Assembly (NCBI GenBank): GCA_029762535.1 | Contig: JARVGK010000003.1 | Coordinates: forward strand, 1-64,000 | Length of the DNA: 64,000 nt | Direction: 5' to 3' | Source of the DNA: Thermoplasmatota archaeon | GTDB lineage: Archaea; Thermoplasmatota; Penumbrarchaeia; Penumbrarchaeales; Penumbrarchaeaceae | In this document: one piece after another, positions 34,083 through 41,761 of the stretch | Numbering within the stretch: the first letter of the stretch is position 1 | Layout of the letters: each line of letters begins with the position of its first letter | Notes under the pieces: generated by a model | Databases searched by the model: none | Told to the model about the DNA's origin: nothing | The model's input: the letters and a program-made list of their open reading frames with translations, nothing else | Made by a program: the position numbers and the translations under genes

Positions 34083-36236
34083 ATGACCAAAGGAAAAGCA
34101 TGGATAATCCTGCCCCTGATCCTCGCCGGCGCGATAATCGCCTCGGGCGTGGGGATGATAGGTCTCCTGCTCCAGCTGACGGAGAGGGATGGGGCAGGGC
34201 CGGATATTGAGCCAGAGCATGCGATCACCAGCAGCGAGCTGCTGCTGGCCAAGGAGATATCCTCGGAAACCTACCGGCGATCGCTGGACACCGCACTCTC
34301 CGCAGAGGGATATTCCCCCAAGGAGAAGGGGATCCCCATACGGCCTGAAAATGAAAAGGTCCCGCTTCCCCCAACAGCTGAGGGTGAGCCCGAACGTACG
34401 AGAGGGGAGGACGATCTTACAAGCATGGAAGGATACATTAACAGGGACGAGGGCCCGGGAGCGCCCGAGATCAACGTGGATTCCACCGCCTCCCTTCTCG
34501 GCGAGAAGGGATCCCTCATAGAGGGCTCCTACTCCACGCTGAAGGAGGGCTCGATCCCGGACGGTTTCTCCGTGATCGATATCGATGAGGACCACGACCT
34601 CCCCGTAACCGAGGAGGGGATCTCCATGGAAGAGGATATGCCCCCTGAGATCTCCAAGGATATGGAGGACCTTTCCGATGAGCTCTCCGATGTTCTTGGA
34701 GAGAACGCACCCGATGCGGCATCGGCGGGAATCGACCTCAACGACGTGGCTGAAACCACCTGGACCATGTCGAACTCGACATCCAGGGATTCGGACCTCG
34801 ACGGCAACCCCGAATACAAGTACGAGATCAAAGTGGCATACGGAAGGAAGAACAACACCGTTCTCAACTCCAGCCTCGAATATATCGCTGGCTACGAATA
34901 TGAATACCGTGACGCGGACTCCGACGGGACACCTAACTACGAGAGGCTCTTCATCGTCAAGTTCGCGAATTACACTGTGAACGGCAACAAGGTTGCCGAG
35001 GGCGTCTCCTTCACCGAGATCGTGAAGAACGATACCGACGGCGACTCGTTGATCGATCGTGAGGACATAAAGCATCTGTCATACGGGTATCACGCCACGT
35101 TGTTCGGCACGGTGAAGAGCTTCGCCAGGGCGGGCGAGATCTCCCGGATCGACGATGACGCTGACTCCGGGTTCGACAGGACCACAGGCAGCGCCGTCTT
35201 CTACATGAAGAACGAGAACGTAAGGACGAATGTCACCTTGAGGGAGTCCTTCATTGTTATCAAGGGATCGCGCTCCGAGGTATATGCCGAGTACTCGAGC
35301 CTCGCTTTCACGAGGCTCAACGGGACCTCGGGTAACGTCCTTCTCGAGGACGCGCGGATAATGACCTACAAAGAGAGCGGCTCGAATAGGAACCTCGTCC
35401 TCATCGCAGGAAGGAACAACACCGTCACCGGACGGGTCCAGTATGGTATCTTGAACCTCACGGCGTCATCTCAGGGAAATACGACGACGATAAGGGTAAC
35501 GGGATTCGCACTGGAGAACTCCACTCTCCTTCTCGGCGGGACCAGGTCCGACGCCGTGGCCGTGGATTACACTGTCGTGATCGAAGGGACCTCAAAGACC
35601 GAATCCGGCTTCCTCGCAGCCTCCAGAACGGATATGAGGCCCAAGACCACGGAGGAGTCGGTGATATTCCTGTCCATGGACAGGAGCTCATCCTCAAACG
35701 TCACCATCAGCGAGAACGTGACGGTATTCGCCAGGGTGAACGTGACAGGGACCGGACTGACCTCGACCTCGGCGCTGGCCATGAGGAACTACGCCGATGC
35801 CGACGCGGACGGCAATGCCGAATATCTGAAGGAGGCATGGGTCGTCGGCAGGTCCGAGGACCTGGACAACGACGGCATCGTTGATAAGGAAGGTTACATA
35901 GTCCACTGGGCCGAGACGATGGACCAGGATGACGACGGCAACCCCGAGCGCATCAACAACTTCACCATGATGGGCTGGAAACACGATACCGACGACGACG
36001 GGAACGTGGACATCGAGAGGGGATTGATGGTCAACGTGACATGGTACGACGAGAACTCCAACGGCACGTTCGAGCTCAAGGAGACAGGCATCCTTGGCTT
36101 CGAGAAGAAGGATGCCGATTCCGACGGTGTTTTCGACAGCGAGAAATACGCCGGCGCCTGGGAGAAGATCATCGACGTCCATGACGATGGCACCGAGATC
36201 AACAAGCAGTCCGGAACCTGGACGCACGAGGTATGA
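34083..36236 (+). CDS. Secreted/anchored protein with DxDxDG calcium-binding-type repeats
   Basis: A 717-residue protein. An N-terminal signal anchor (about 6-30) and a low-complexity acidic/proline region to about residue 215 come first. Beta-rich repeats follow, separated by acidic loops such as DSDLDGNPEY, DADSDGTPNY, DTDGDSL, DADADGNAEY, DLDNDGIVD, DQDDDGNPE, DTDDDGNVD and DADSDGVFD. These resemble EF-hand-like/thrombospondin-3 calcium loops. There are many Asn-x-Ser/Thr sites. No C-terminal membrane helix. It is followed 14 bases later by a lipoprotein gene, probably the same transcript. Function unknown; calcium-stabilised surface protein is likely. Confidence 0.75.
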   Translation: MTKGKAWIILPLILAGAIIASGVGMIGLLLQLTERDGAGPDIEPEHAITSSELLLAKEISSETYRRSLDTALSAEGYSPKEKGIPIRPENEKVPLPPTAEGEPERTRGEDDLTSMEGYINRDEGPGAPEINVDSTASLLGEKGSLIEGSYSTLKEGSIPDGFSVIDIDEDHDLPVTEEGISMEEDMPPEISKDMEDLSDELSDVLGENAPDAASAGIDLNDVAETTWTMSNSTSRDSDLDGNPEYKYEIKVAYGRKNNTVLNSSLEYIAGYEYEYRDADSDGTPNYERLFIVKFANYTVNGNKVAEGVSFTEIVKNDTDGDSLIDREDIKHLSYGYHATLFGTVKSFARAGEISRIDDDADSGFDRTTGSAVFYMKNENVRTNVTLRESFIVIKGSRSEVYAEYSSLAFTRLNGTSGNVLLEDARIMTYKESGSNRNLVLIAGRNNTVTGRVQYGILNLTASSQGNTTTIRVTGFALENSTLLLGGTRSDAVAVDYTVVIEGTSKTESGFLAASRTDMRPKTTEESVIFLSMDRSSSSNVTISENVTVFARVNVTGTGLTSTSALAMRNYADADADGNAEYLKEAWVVGRSEDLDNDGIVDKEGYIVHWAETMDQDDDGNPERINNFTMMGWKHDTDDDGNVDIERGLMVNVTWYDENSNGTFELKETGILGFEKKDADSDGVFDSEKYAGAWEKIIDVHDDGTEINKQSGTWTHEV

Positions 36237-36250
36237 AGGAGGAATAGAGC

Positions 36251-36700
36251 ATGAGAATGTGGGCAATGATAGGACTTGCGGCTCTCATAATGGGGGCCGG
36301 ATTGATGGCCGGATGCATAGACGAGGTGGCCGATCCCACCCTCGAGTTCAACGTGATGGATGTGGCGCTGAACAATTCATCGCCAAACCCGTCATCGGTC
36401 GATGCAGGCAGCGGGTACCAGTTCCTCTACGTCAAGGTGAGGCTGGTGAACCTCAACGAGAAGGCTGATCTCACTGTTGTTCCCGGATCGTTCGCCGTGG
36501 ATGACAACTCGACCGTCGAGAAGAGGGGCGATCACATGGCCACCCTCGACATGAGGCGCATAGACAGCATAAGGGTGGACCCACAGGATGAGAAGATCTT
36601 CTGGGTCACGTTCAAGGTGCCTACGGATTCTAAGATGATATTCATCCGCTACAGGGGCACTTTGGACGAGCCCGTGGAAAGGACGCTGCCGGAATATTGA
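36251..36700 (+). CDS. Small lipoprotein
   Basis: A 149-residue protein. The signal peptide ends in LMAGC, a lipobox, so Cys22 is probably the lipidated residue. The mature part is an immunoglobulin-like beta domain (YQFLYVKVRLVNLNEKADLTVVPGSF..., KIFWVTFKVP), similar in pattern to DUF4352-type extracellular domains. AGGAGG precedes the ATG. It is likely co-transcribed with the Ca-repeat protein just upstream and ends at a strong hairpin terminator. Function unknown. Confidence 0.8.
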   Translation: MRMWAMIGLAALIMGAGLMAGCIDEVADPTLEFNVMDVALNNSSPNPSSVDAGSGYQFLYVKVRLVNLNEKADLTVVPGSFAVDDNSTVEKRGDHMATLDMRRIDSIRVDPQDEKIFWVTFKVPTDSKMIFIRYRGTLDEPVERTLPEY

Positions 36701-36717
36701 GGCCTGAAGGAAAGGTT

Positions 36718-36753
36718 GGATCCCCCAATTCCAAGGGGGATCCTTTTATTTTT
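36718..36753. terminator. Hairpin terminator between convergent genes
   Basis: GGATCCCCC (36718-36726) and GGGGGATCC (36735-36743) form a perfect 9-bp stem with an eight-base loop, followed by TTTTATTTTT. It lies between the lipoprotein gene and the convergent monooxygenase-like gene. Confidence 0.7.
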
Positions 36754-37042
36754 ATCCGACGACGACCCGGAACTTCTCCCTGACGGGGGGTGATACGAGG
36801 AATTCCCTCATCCTCTCTATGAGAAGGTCGTAGACCCCGACTTCCTCGTACCTTCTGGCGTCCTCCTCCGTCTCCCAGAACCCCATGTCGAAGCCCTTGC
36901 CCGTCTCATCGTCTATGAACAGCTCGCCTTTGACGAAACCGCTCTGCTTCTCGGCGTCCTGAAGGACATAGCACTTCCAGATCCTTATGGCATCATCTAA
37001 CCTGTCCTTGCTGAAATGATATGTGACCATTCCCACGTACAT
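36752..37042 (-). CDS. ABM-like dimeric alpha/beta-barrel protein
   Basis: A 96-residue protein with the pattern of the antibiotic biosynthesis monooxygenase (ABM) fold: MYVGMVTYHFSKDRLDDAIRIW (strand-helix), a central GFVKGELFIDDETGKGFDMGFWETEEDARRYEE (two strands and helix) and a final strand. Single-domain members are often stress-related heme-degrading or quinol oxygenases, but no defining active-site residue is clear. Substrate unknown. It is divergent from the SLC13 transporter gene. Confidence 0.65.
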   Translation of the reverse strand: MYVGMVTYHFSKDRLDDAIRIWKCYVLQDAEKQSGFVKGELFIDDETGKGFDMGFWETEEDARRYEEVGVYDLLIERMREFLVSPPVREKFRVVVG

Positions 37043-37188
37043 AGGTAACCTCCAGATGGTTGAGAAAGAGCATCTGTCTGAAAACTATTTATTGATTTTC
37101 ATCGTTTCGTTCTTTGAAGCCACGACGATCCCTGGTCGTTCCCTTTGGTCGGTCCCGATTAAATTAATATCATCCAACCCCGCTTGGG

Positions 37189-38691
37189 ATGACAAGCATG
37201 AAAGACAATGGACCGAAGAAAAGGAGGGCATTCCCCAGGCGAATCCCCTCCCTGGATATCCCGTTGAGGATCCCGGAGCTCGAATGGACCAGCTTCCCGG
37301 AGCCGAAGCGCTATTTCACCTTCTTCTACTCGAAGAAGTACATCATTCTGGTCCTTATTCTGACACTTGCGACCTATCTTATCACCCAGGGGCAGAGCGA
37401 ACCCATAAGGAGGGTCGCCGCGATATTCGTCCTGGTCGCCGGGTGCTGGCTCTTCGAGATATTCCCGATATACATCACAGGGCTCATGGTCCCGGTCCTT
37501 CTGACGTTTGCCGGGATCTTCAAGCCGGCTCAGGCGTTCGAGCCCTTCGCCCATCCGGTGATATTCCTGCTAATCGGCGGCCTCACCCTGGGCCAGGCCG
37601 TGGTGAAGCACGGGATCGACAGAAGGATCGCTTTTTCCATACTGAGGTATTCCATGGGCAAGCTGGAAGGCGTCGTGATAGTCTCGATGCTGACCACGGC
37701 CTTCATCAGCATGTGGATATCCAACACCGTGGCGATAGCCATACTGCTCCCTGTGGTCCTCACCATACTAGCCTCCGTGCCCGATGATATGCTGCCTTTC
37801 AAGAGGAGGGTTCTCTTCGGAATGGCCGTGAGCGCCACCCTTGGAGGCATGGCCATGCTCACGGGCAGCACGCCGAACATGATCGTGGCAGCCCTTCTCG
37901 AGAGCAGGACCCCTTTCGGCTTCCTGCAGTGGGCATATTACGGGATCCCGGTCGTGGTCCTCTCCCTTGTCTCATCATATTTCATTCTCAAACGCCTCTT
38001 CAGAACGCCGGATGCGAAACTGGACCTGGGCAGGGTCATGGGCCAGAACCGGTCCGAGGGACCCATGGGCTTTTCGCAGAAGATGGTGATAGCGATATTC
38101 GGGTTCACGATCCTGCTGTGGTTCTTCGGGAGCCAGGCTGAGATATTCCTGGGACTGCCCTCGTCGATCTCGAGCGCCGCCATCGTTTCGATCCTGTCGG
38201 TCCTCGTGATGTTCGGATCGGGCCTTCTGGATATGAAGGACCTCAAGTCGATACACTGGGAGATCATGTTCCTGGTGGGTGGAGGGATCCTCCTGGGCGA
38301 GGCCATGGTGGAATCCGGGCTCGCGGGTGAGATAGGTGGCGCGGTGGCATCGACCAGTTCGTTCCTCCCGGTAGTCATGATGATCCTCCTGTTCACCCTG
38401 CTGACCATCGCCCTGACGAATTTCATTTCGAACAGCGCGACCGCGGCCATCCTGGGTCCGATCGCGATCGCCGCCTCGGATTCGATGGGGATGAACCCCA
38501 TACCTTTTGTCATGGGGATCGGACTCGGGGCGTCCGTAGCGTTCATCACCCCGGTCGGGACGCCTTCGACGGCCATGGTGTACTCCACTGGATTGATCCC
38601 CAAGGACATGCTCATCAAGTACGGCCTCATGATAGGGATCATAGTCGCCCTTGTGATATCTATCATAACGTTCATATTCCCGATACCCTGA
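37189..38691 (+). CDS. SLC13/DASS-family anion:sodium symporter
   Basis: A 500-residue membrane protein with about 11-12 helices. Two pseudo-repeats carry the family's Ser-Asn-Thr type sites: ISNTVAIAILLP (about 180-190) and ISNSATAAILGP (about 410-420), each followed by a re-entrant region with GSTPNMI and TPVGTPSTA. These bind Na+ and the carboxylate or sulfate. The N-terminal 45 residues are a basic/proline-rich cytoplasmic extension. DASS proteins carry dicarboxylates, citrate or sulfate; specificity cannot be set here. ATG 37189 and 37198 are both possible. Confidence 0.9.
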   Translation: MTSMKDNGPKKRRAFPRRIPSLDIPLRIPELEWTSFPEPKRYFTFFYSKKYIILVLILTLATYLITQGQSEPIRRVAAIFVLVAGCWLFEIFPIYITGLMVPVLLTFAGIFKPAQAFEPFAHPVIFLLIGGLTLGQAVVKHGIDRRIAFSILRYSMGKLEGVVIVSMLTTAFISMWISNTVAIAILLPVVLTILASVPDDMLPFKRRVLFGMAVSATLGGMAMLTGSTPNMIVAALLESRTPFGFLQWAYYGIPVVVLSLVSSYFILKRLFRTPDAKLDLGRVMGQNRSEGPMGFSQKMVIAIFGFTILLWFFGSQAEIFLGLPSSISSAAIVSILSVLVMFGSGLLDMKDLKSIHWEIMFLVGGGILLGEAMVESGLAGEIGGAVASTSSFLPVVMMILLFTLLTIALTNFISNSATAAILGPIAIAASDSMGMNPIPFVMGIGLGASVAFITPVGTPSTAMVYSTGLIPKDMLIKYGLMIGIIVALVISIITFIFPIP

Positions 38692-38736
38692 GGTTCCCGG
38701 GAAGGTTTTTCATTGCCAGAGAGGTTACCCTCATCG

Positions 38737-39399
38737 ATGGAAACGATGAAAGGCGCTCGGTCGAGCGATATCGGCCCGGACCTGTTCCGGAAGCTGATCC
38801 AGGAATACTTCAGGACATGCGTCGATCTGGGGTGCGGGGACGGAAAATACTGCTACGAGATGGCGCGAACCGATCCCGATACGTTCTACATCGGGATCGA
38901 CGCCGACCGCAACGGTCTCGTCGAGTATTCAAGGAGGATAGTGAAAAAACCCTCGAGAGGGGGACTGAAGAACGTCCTCTATCTCATCTCGAACGTGGAG
39001 TCACTCCCCGAAGAACTCAATGGGATCGCGGATGAGGTCACGGTCATCCTGCCGTGGGGATCCCTTCTTCAGGGTATGGTGGGGTCCGATCCGCTGTATC
39101 TTTCTAACATCAGGAGGATCTCAAAGGACGGGTCACTCCTGAAGATCTATCTGAACTACGACGTCAAGTACGAGCCCGTCGAGATGGAGAGGAAAGGGCT
39201 GCCGGAGCTCACCGAGGGTTACGTTGAGGATCACATGGTCCCGGCATACGCTTCTGCGGGGATCCGGATCGCCGGATACCGCTTCATGGAGAACGAGGAG
39301 GCCAGATCGATCCCTTCGACCTGGACGAGGAAATTGGGTTTCGGCAGGGCCAGATCGACCCTTTTGATCGAGGGCGTCATCGAGGGGGGATCCCCCTGA
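38737..39399 (+). CDS. KamB/NpmA-like 16S rRNA A1408 methyltransferase family protein
   Basis: A 220-residue Rossmann methyltransferase. CVDLGCGDGKYCYEMARTDPDTFYIGIDAD is the SAM-binding motif I/II. The stretch KKPSRGGLKNVLYLISNVESLP and especially ELNGIADEVTVILPWGSLLQGMV match the hallmark region of the KamB/NpmA/Kmr enzymes that methylate N1 of A1408 and give kanamycin-apramycin resistance; the two Trp/loop regions that grip rRNA are partly recognisable (LPWGSLL). Whether it methylates rRNA here is unknown. ATG 38737 is preferred; an in-frame TTG at 38713 has GGAAGG upstream. It overlaps DUF371 by four bases. Confidence 0.75.
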   Translation: METMKGARSSDIGPDLFRKLIQEYFRTCVDLGCGDGKYCYEMARTDPDTFYIGIDADRNGLVEYSRRIVKKPSRGGLKNVLYLISNVESLPEELNGIADEVTVILPWGSLLQGMVGSDPLYLSNIRRISKDGSLLKIYLNYDVKYEPVEMERKGLPELTEGYVEDHMVPAYASAGIRIAGYRFMENEEARSIPSTWTRKLGFGRARSTLLIEGVIEGGSP

Positions 39400-39806
39400 A
39401 GGCCTCCTTCACCTGTCGTGGGCATCCCAACATCAGAGCCGAACACAGCCGGACCATCGAGTTCACGAAGGATAAGGAGCTGACCGAGAGAGGGGATTGT
39501 ATCATCGGCGTCTCCTGCGACTTCGATCCGGAGGAATTGAAAAAGCTCTCCGGGAAGGTCTGGATAACGGTTCAGGTCGATGAGATGACGGACGGGTTCC
39601 GGGCCTACATCAATCCGAAATTCGATCAAGACAGGGAGATCGTGTTCCGAAAGAGCCGGGTGAGGACCCAAAGAACGCTTGGAACGGACCTGAACAAAGG
39701 GGCCTCAAAGCTCGAAAGGTCCATAGTCGAGAGGATGAGGGATCCGAATGCCGTGATGCATGTCGTGCTCGAGAGCAAGGGGGGGGCATCCTATGGGAAA
39801 GGATGA
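39396..39806 (+). CDS. DUF371 archaeal protein (CTG start)
   Basis: The 136-residue frame covers the whole DUF371 family: FTCRGHPNIRAEHSRTIEF, KELTERGDCIIGVSCDF near the start and a Lys/Arg-rich conserved C-terminus (GTDLNKGASKLERSIVERMRDP). No ATG, GTG or TTG precedes the conserved GHPNIRA in frame. The likely start is CTG at 39396, which overlaps the previous stop as CTGA and has a GGGGGG run 6-12 bases upstream. A TTG at 39537 would remove a third of the domain. Function unknown; its neighbours are two methyltransferases. Confidence 0.75.
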   Translation: MKASFTCRGHPNIRAEHSRTIEFTKDKELTERGDCIIGVSCDFDPEELKKLSGKVWITVQVDEMTDGFRAYINPKFDQDREIVFRKSRVRTQRTLGTDLNKGASKLERSIVERMRDPNAVMHVVLESKGGASYGKG

Positions 39807-40536
39807 GGTCCGGGGATCCTACGATTCCTCATCCGAGTATTGGCTGAAGAAGAGCCGGGTCTCGGAGAGGTATCTGTCCCTCATCGAGGGATCCCTCGGA
39901 GAGGATATGACGGTCCTTGACCTCGGATGCGGAGGGGGCAGGATGTCGTTCCTGCTTGCAGGGAAGGCGAGGAGGATCGTGGGATGCGATCTTTCCCCCG
40001 CCCTTGTGGAAGGCGCAAGGGAGAAGGCAAAGGACCAACCCGGGATGGTATTCGTCCAGGGGGATCTCGAATCGCCCTCGGCATGGGATGATTGTTTGAA
40101 GGCCAACGACGGGGAGGAATTCGATATGATCATCTCTAACGTAGCTCTCCGAAAGGACGCTTTGAGGCTGGATCGCGTCCTTGACAATGCCGGGAGCGTT
40201 CTCGCTCCAAAGGGAAGGATCATCCTTAGGATCGAATCCTCGGGGGATCTCCCGGAGATCGGATGCCCCCTCCCATGCTATCACCTCAGGGAGGTGCGAT
40301 CCTCCTTTGAGGAAAGAGGATACAGGATAGAGCTTCTGGAGGAAGAGCGCTTCTCCCAGAGGTTCTCCTCCTTTTCGGCGTTTCGGGATTTCCTTGAGAG
40401 GACATCCCTCATGTCGCATCTGGTCGAGACCCATTCCATGGACAAGGCCCTTGACAGGGCCCGATCCCTTGAGGGCAGGGACGGGATAAGAGTGACCAGG
40501 AGCTACTGGATCGTCAAGGTCGATCCCACCTTGTAG
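39793..40536 (+). CDS. Class I SAM-dependent methyltransferase
   Basis: A 247-residue protein. VLDLGCGGGRMSFLLAGKARRIVGCDLSPALVEGAREKA is the SAM-binding region; FDMIISNVAL is motif IV. The protein starts with YDSSSEYWLKKSRVSERY, as in ubiquinone/biotin-type small-molecule methyltransferases. The ATG at 39793 overlaps the DUF371 gene by 14 bases, making the third gene of a coupled operon. Substrate unknown. Confidence 0.8.
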   Translation: MGKDEVRGSYDSSSEYWLKKSRVSERYLSLIEGSLGEDMTVLDLGCGGGRMSFLLAGKARRIVGCDLSPALVEGAREKAKDQPGMVFVQGDLESPSAWDDCLKANDGEEFDMIISNVALRKDALRLDRVLDNAGSVLAPKGRIILRIESSGDLPEIGCPLPCYHLREVRSSFEERGYRIELLEEERFSQRFSSFSAFRDFLERTSLMSHLVETHSMDKALDRARSLEGRDGIRVTRSYWIVKVDPTL

Positions 40537-40583
40537 TAAGAAAACTATTTCTTGGAGTAGTATAATACATATTCGGTGGTGTA

Positions 40584-41759
40584 TTGGTATGCTTGAAGTG
40601 GGAATCCCCCATCATCGCTTCATTGATGTTCGTCTTCTACTTGATGGTTGGGTTCACCTCATGTTCCTTTTTCATAGAACCCAGTGCCTCGGCTCCTCTT
40701 GAAGGGATGCCACCGAAAATACTCATTGAGGCGATAAACGAGACCGTAACGACATCGGATTGGTCCTACGAGATCCGGGCTGCCGACAACGAGACCCCGG
40801 AGGAGTTCCTGACCTTCTCGATCACGAGCATCGAGTGGGAATATTCCAGATATTTCTCCATGCAGGGGAACTGGATCGTCGCGACCGGGCTTAAACCCGG
40901 GTACGATTCTGTTCGTATAACGATCGAGGTCATGGACACCGACGGGCTAACGGACAGCGCCATGTACGACATCTACATCGATATAGATGACCCCGCGCCG
41001 ATGATATTGAGCAGCATACAGACCCTCACAGTCACTGGCATGAACGCGTATTTTTTTGTCGGCACCGGTCCCCAGTGCGACGTTCGCTATCACGATCCTC
41101 ACGGGGACCAAATCTATATCGATGAGGTGGTGAGCCCGGACATGACCCTAAATGTGCGGCGGGATTCGGACCGGGAGGGCGTGGACTACAGGGTCGAGGT
41201 GAGGAGGGGATGGATCTATGATGATTACCCCTCTCACCCCTTCATTGGTGGAGCGGATTTGGTCTTCGACATCAAAGACGAACAGAACAGCGTTCGTGTG
41301 ACGATCACGGTCCATTTTCTACCCCTGTCCGATATGTTCAGGATCGTGCCCCTTGTAAACCTCGACGATCTCACGGACAGGGATCCGGTCATACTCGGAA
41401 TAGGCATGGTCGGGGTCGAAGGATTGCTTTTCCACAACCTTTCCTCCGTATACTGGGATTCTAACAGGACATCCATAGATGACGAGTACTCCCCGATAAT
41501 GAAGGATGTCCTGAGCGCAGGCCATCATAATATCTCGGTCGAGTTCGATCTTACGGACGACGATACCAGTTCGGAATACGAAGTGTACATTCACATATAC
41601 GTGCATCCGACGGAGGATCGTGTCGAGAGGACGGACGATGTCGGGGGCGAGATCTGCCTCTTCGCCCTCCTTTCCATGATGATCCTACCCCTGCTCATCG
41701 TCTCTCCTGCGGTGATAGGGTCGATCGTGCTCAAGGTCGTTCGGCGAAGGGGGCGTTAA
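40584..41759 (+). CDS. Surface protein with N-terminal signal and C-terminal membrane anchor
   Basis: A 391-residue protein beginning at TTG (40584) after GGTGGTG. A hydrophobic signal (about 8-30) leads to three or so beta-sandwich domains with cadherin/Ig-like pattern (for example PPKILIEAINETVTTSDWSYEIRA and DTDGLTDSAMYDIYID). A C-terminal helix (about 363-383) and short basic tail anchor it. It is the first gene of a four-gene operon with another surface protein, a pseudo-ABC ATPase and a membrane permease-like protein; spacing to the next gene is two bases. Family not recognised. Confidence 0.72.
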   Translation: MVCLKWESPIIASLMFVFYLMVGFTSCSFFIEPSASAPLEGMPPKILIEAINETVTTSDWSYEIRAADNETPEEFLTFSITSIEWEYSRYFSMQGNWIVATGLKPGYDSVRITIEVMDTDGLTDSAMYDIYIDIDDPAPMILSSIQTLTVTGMNAYFFVGTGPQCDVRYHDPHGDQIYIDEVVSPDMTLNVRRDSDREGVDYRVEVRRGWIYDDYPSHPFIGGADLVFDIKDEQNSVRVTITVHFLPLSDMFRIVPLVNLDDLTDRDPVILGIGMVGVEGLLFHNLSSVYWDSNRTSIDDEYSPIMKDVLSAGHHNISVEFDLTDDDTSSEYEVYIHIYVHPTEDRVERTDDVGGEICLFALLSMMILPLLIVSPAVIGSIVLKVVRRRGR

Positions 41760-41761
41760 AG

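Noticed and set aside
34041..35075. 344-codon minus-strand frame over the calcium-repeat protein gene
   Set aside because: Antisense shadow; the plus-strand gene has a promoter, signal anchor and repeats.
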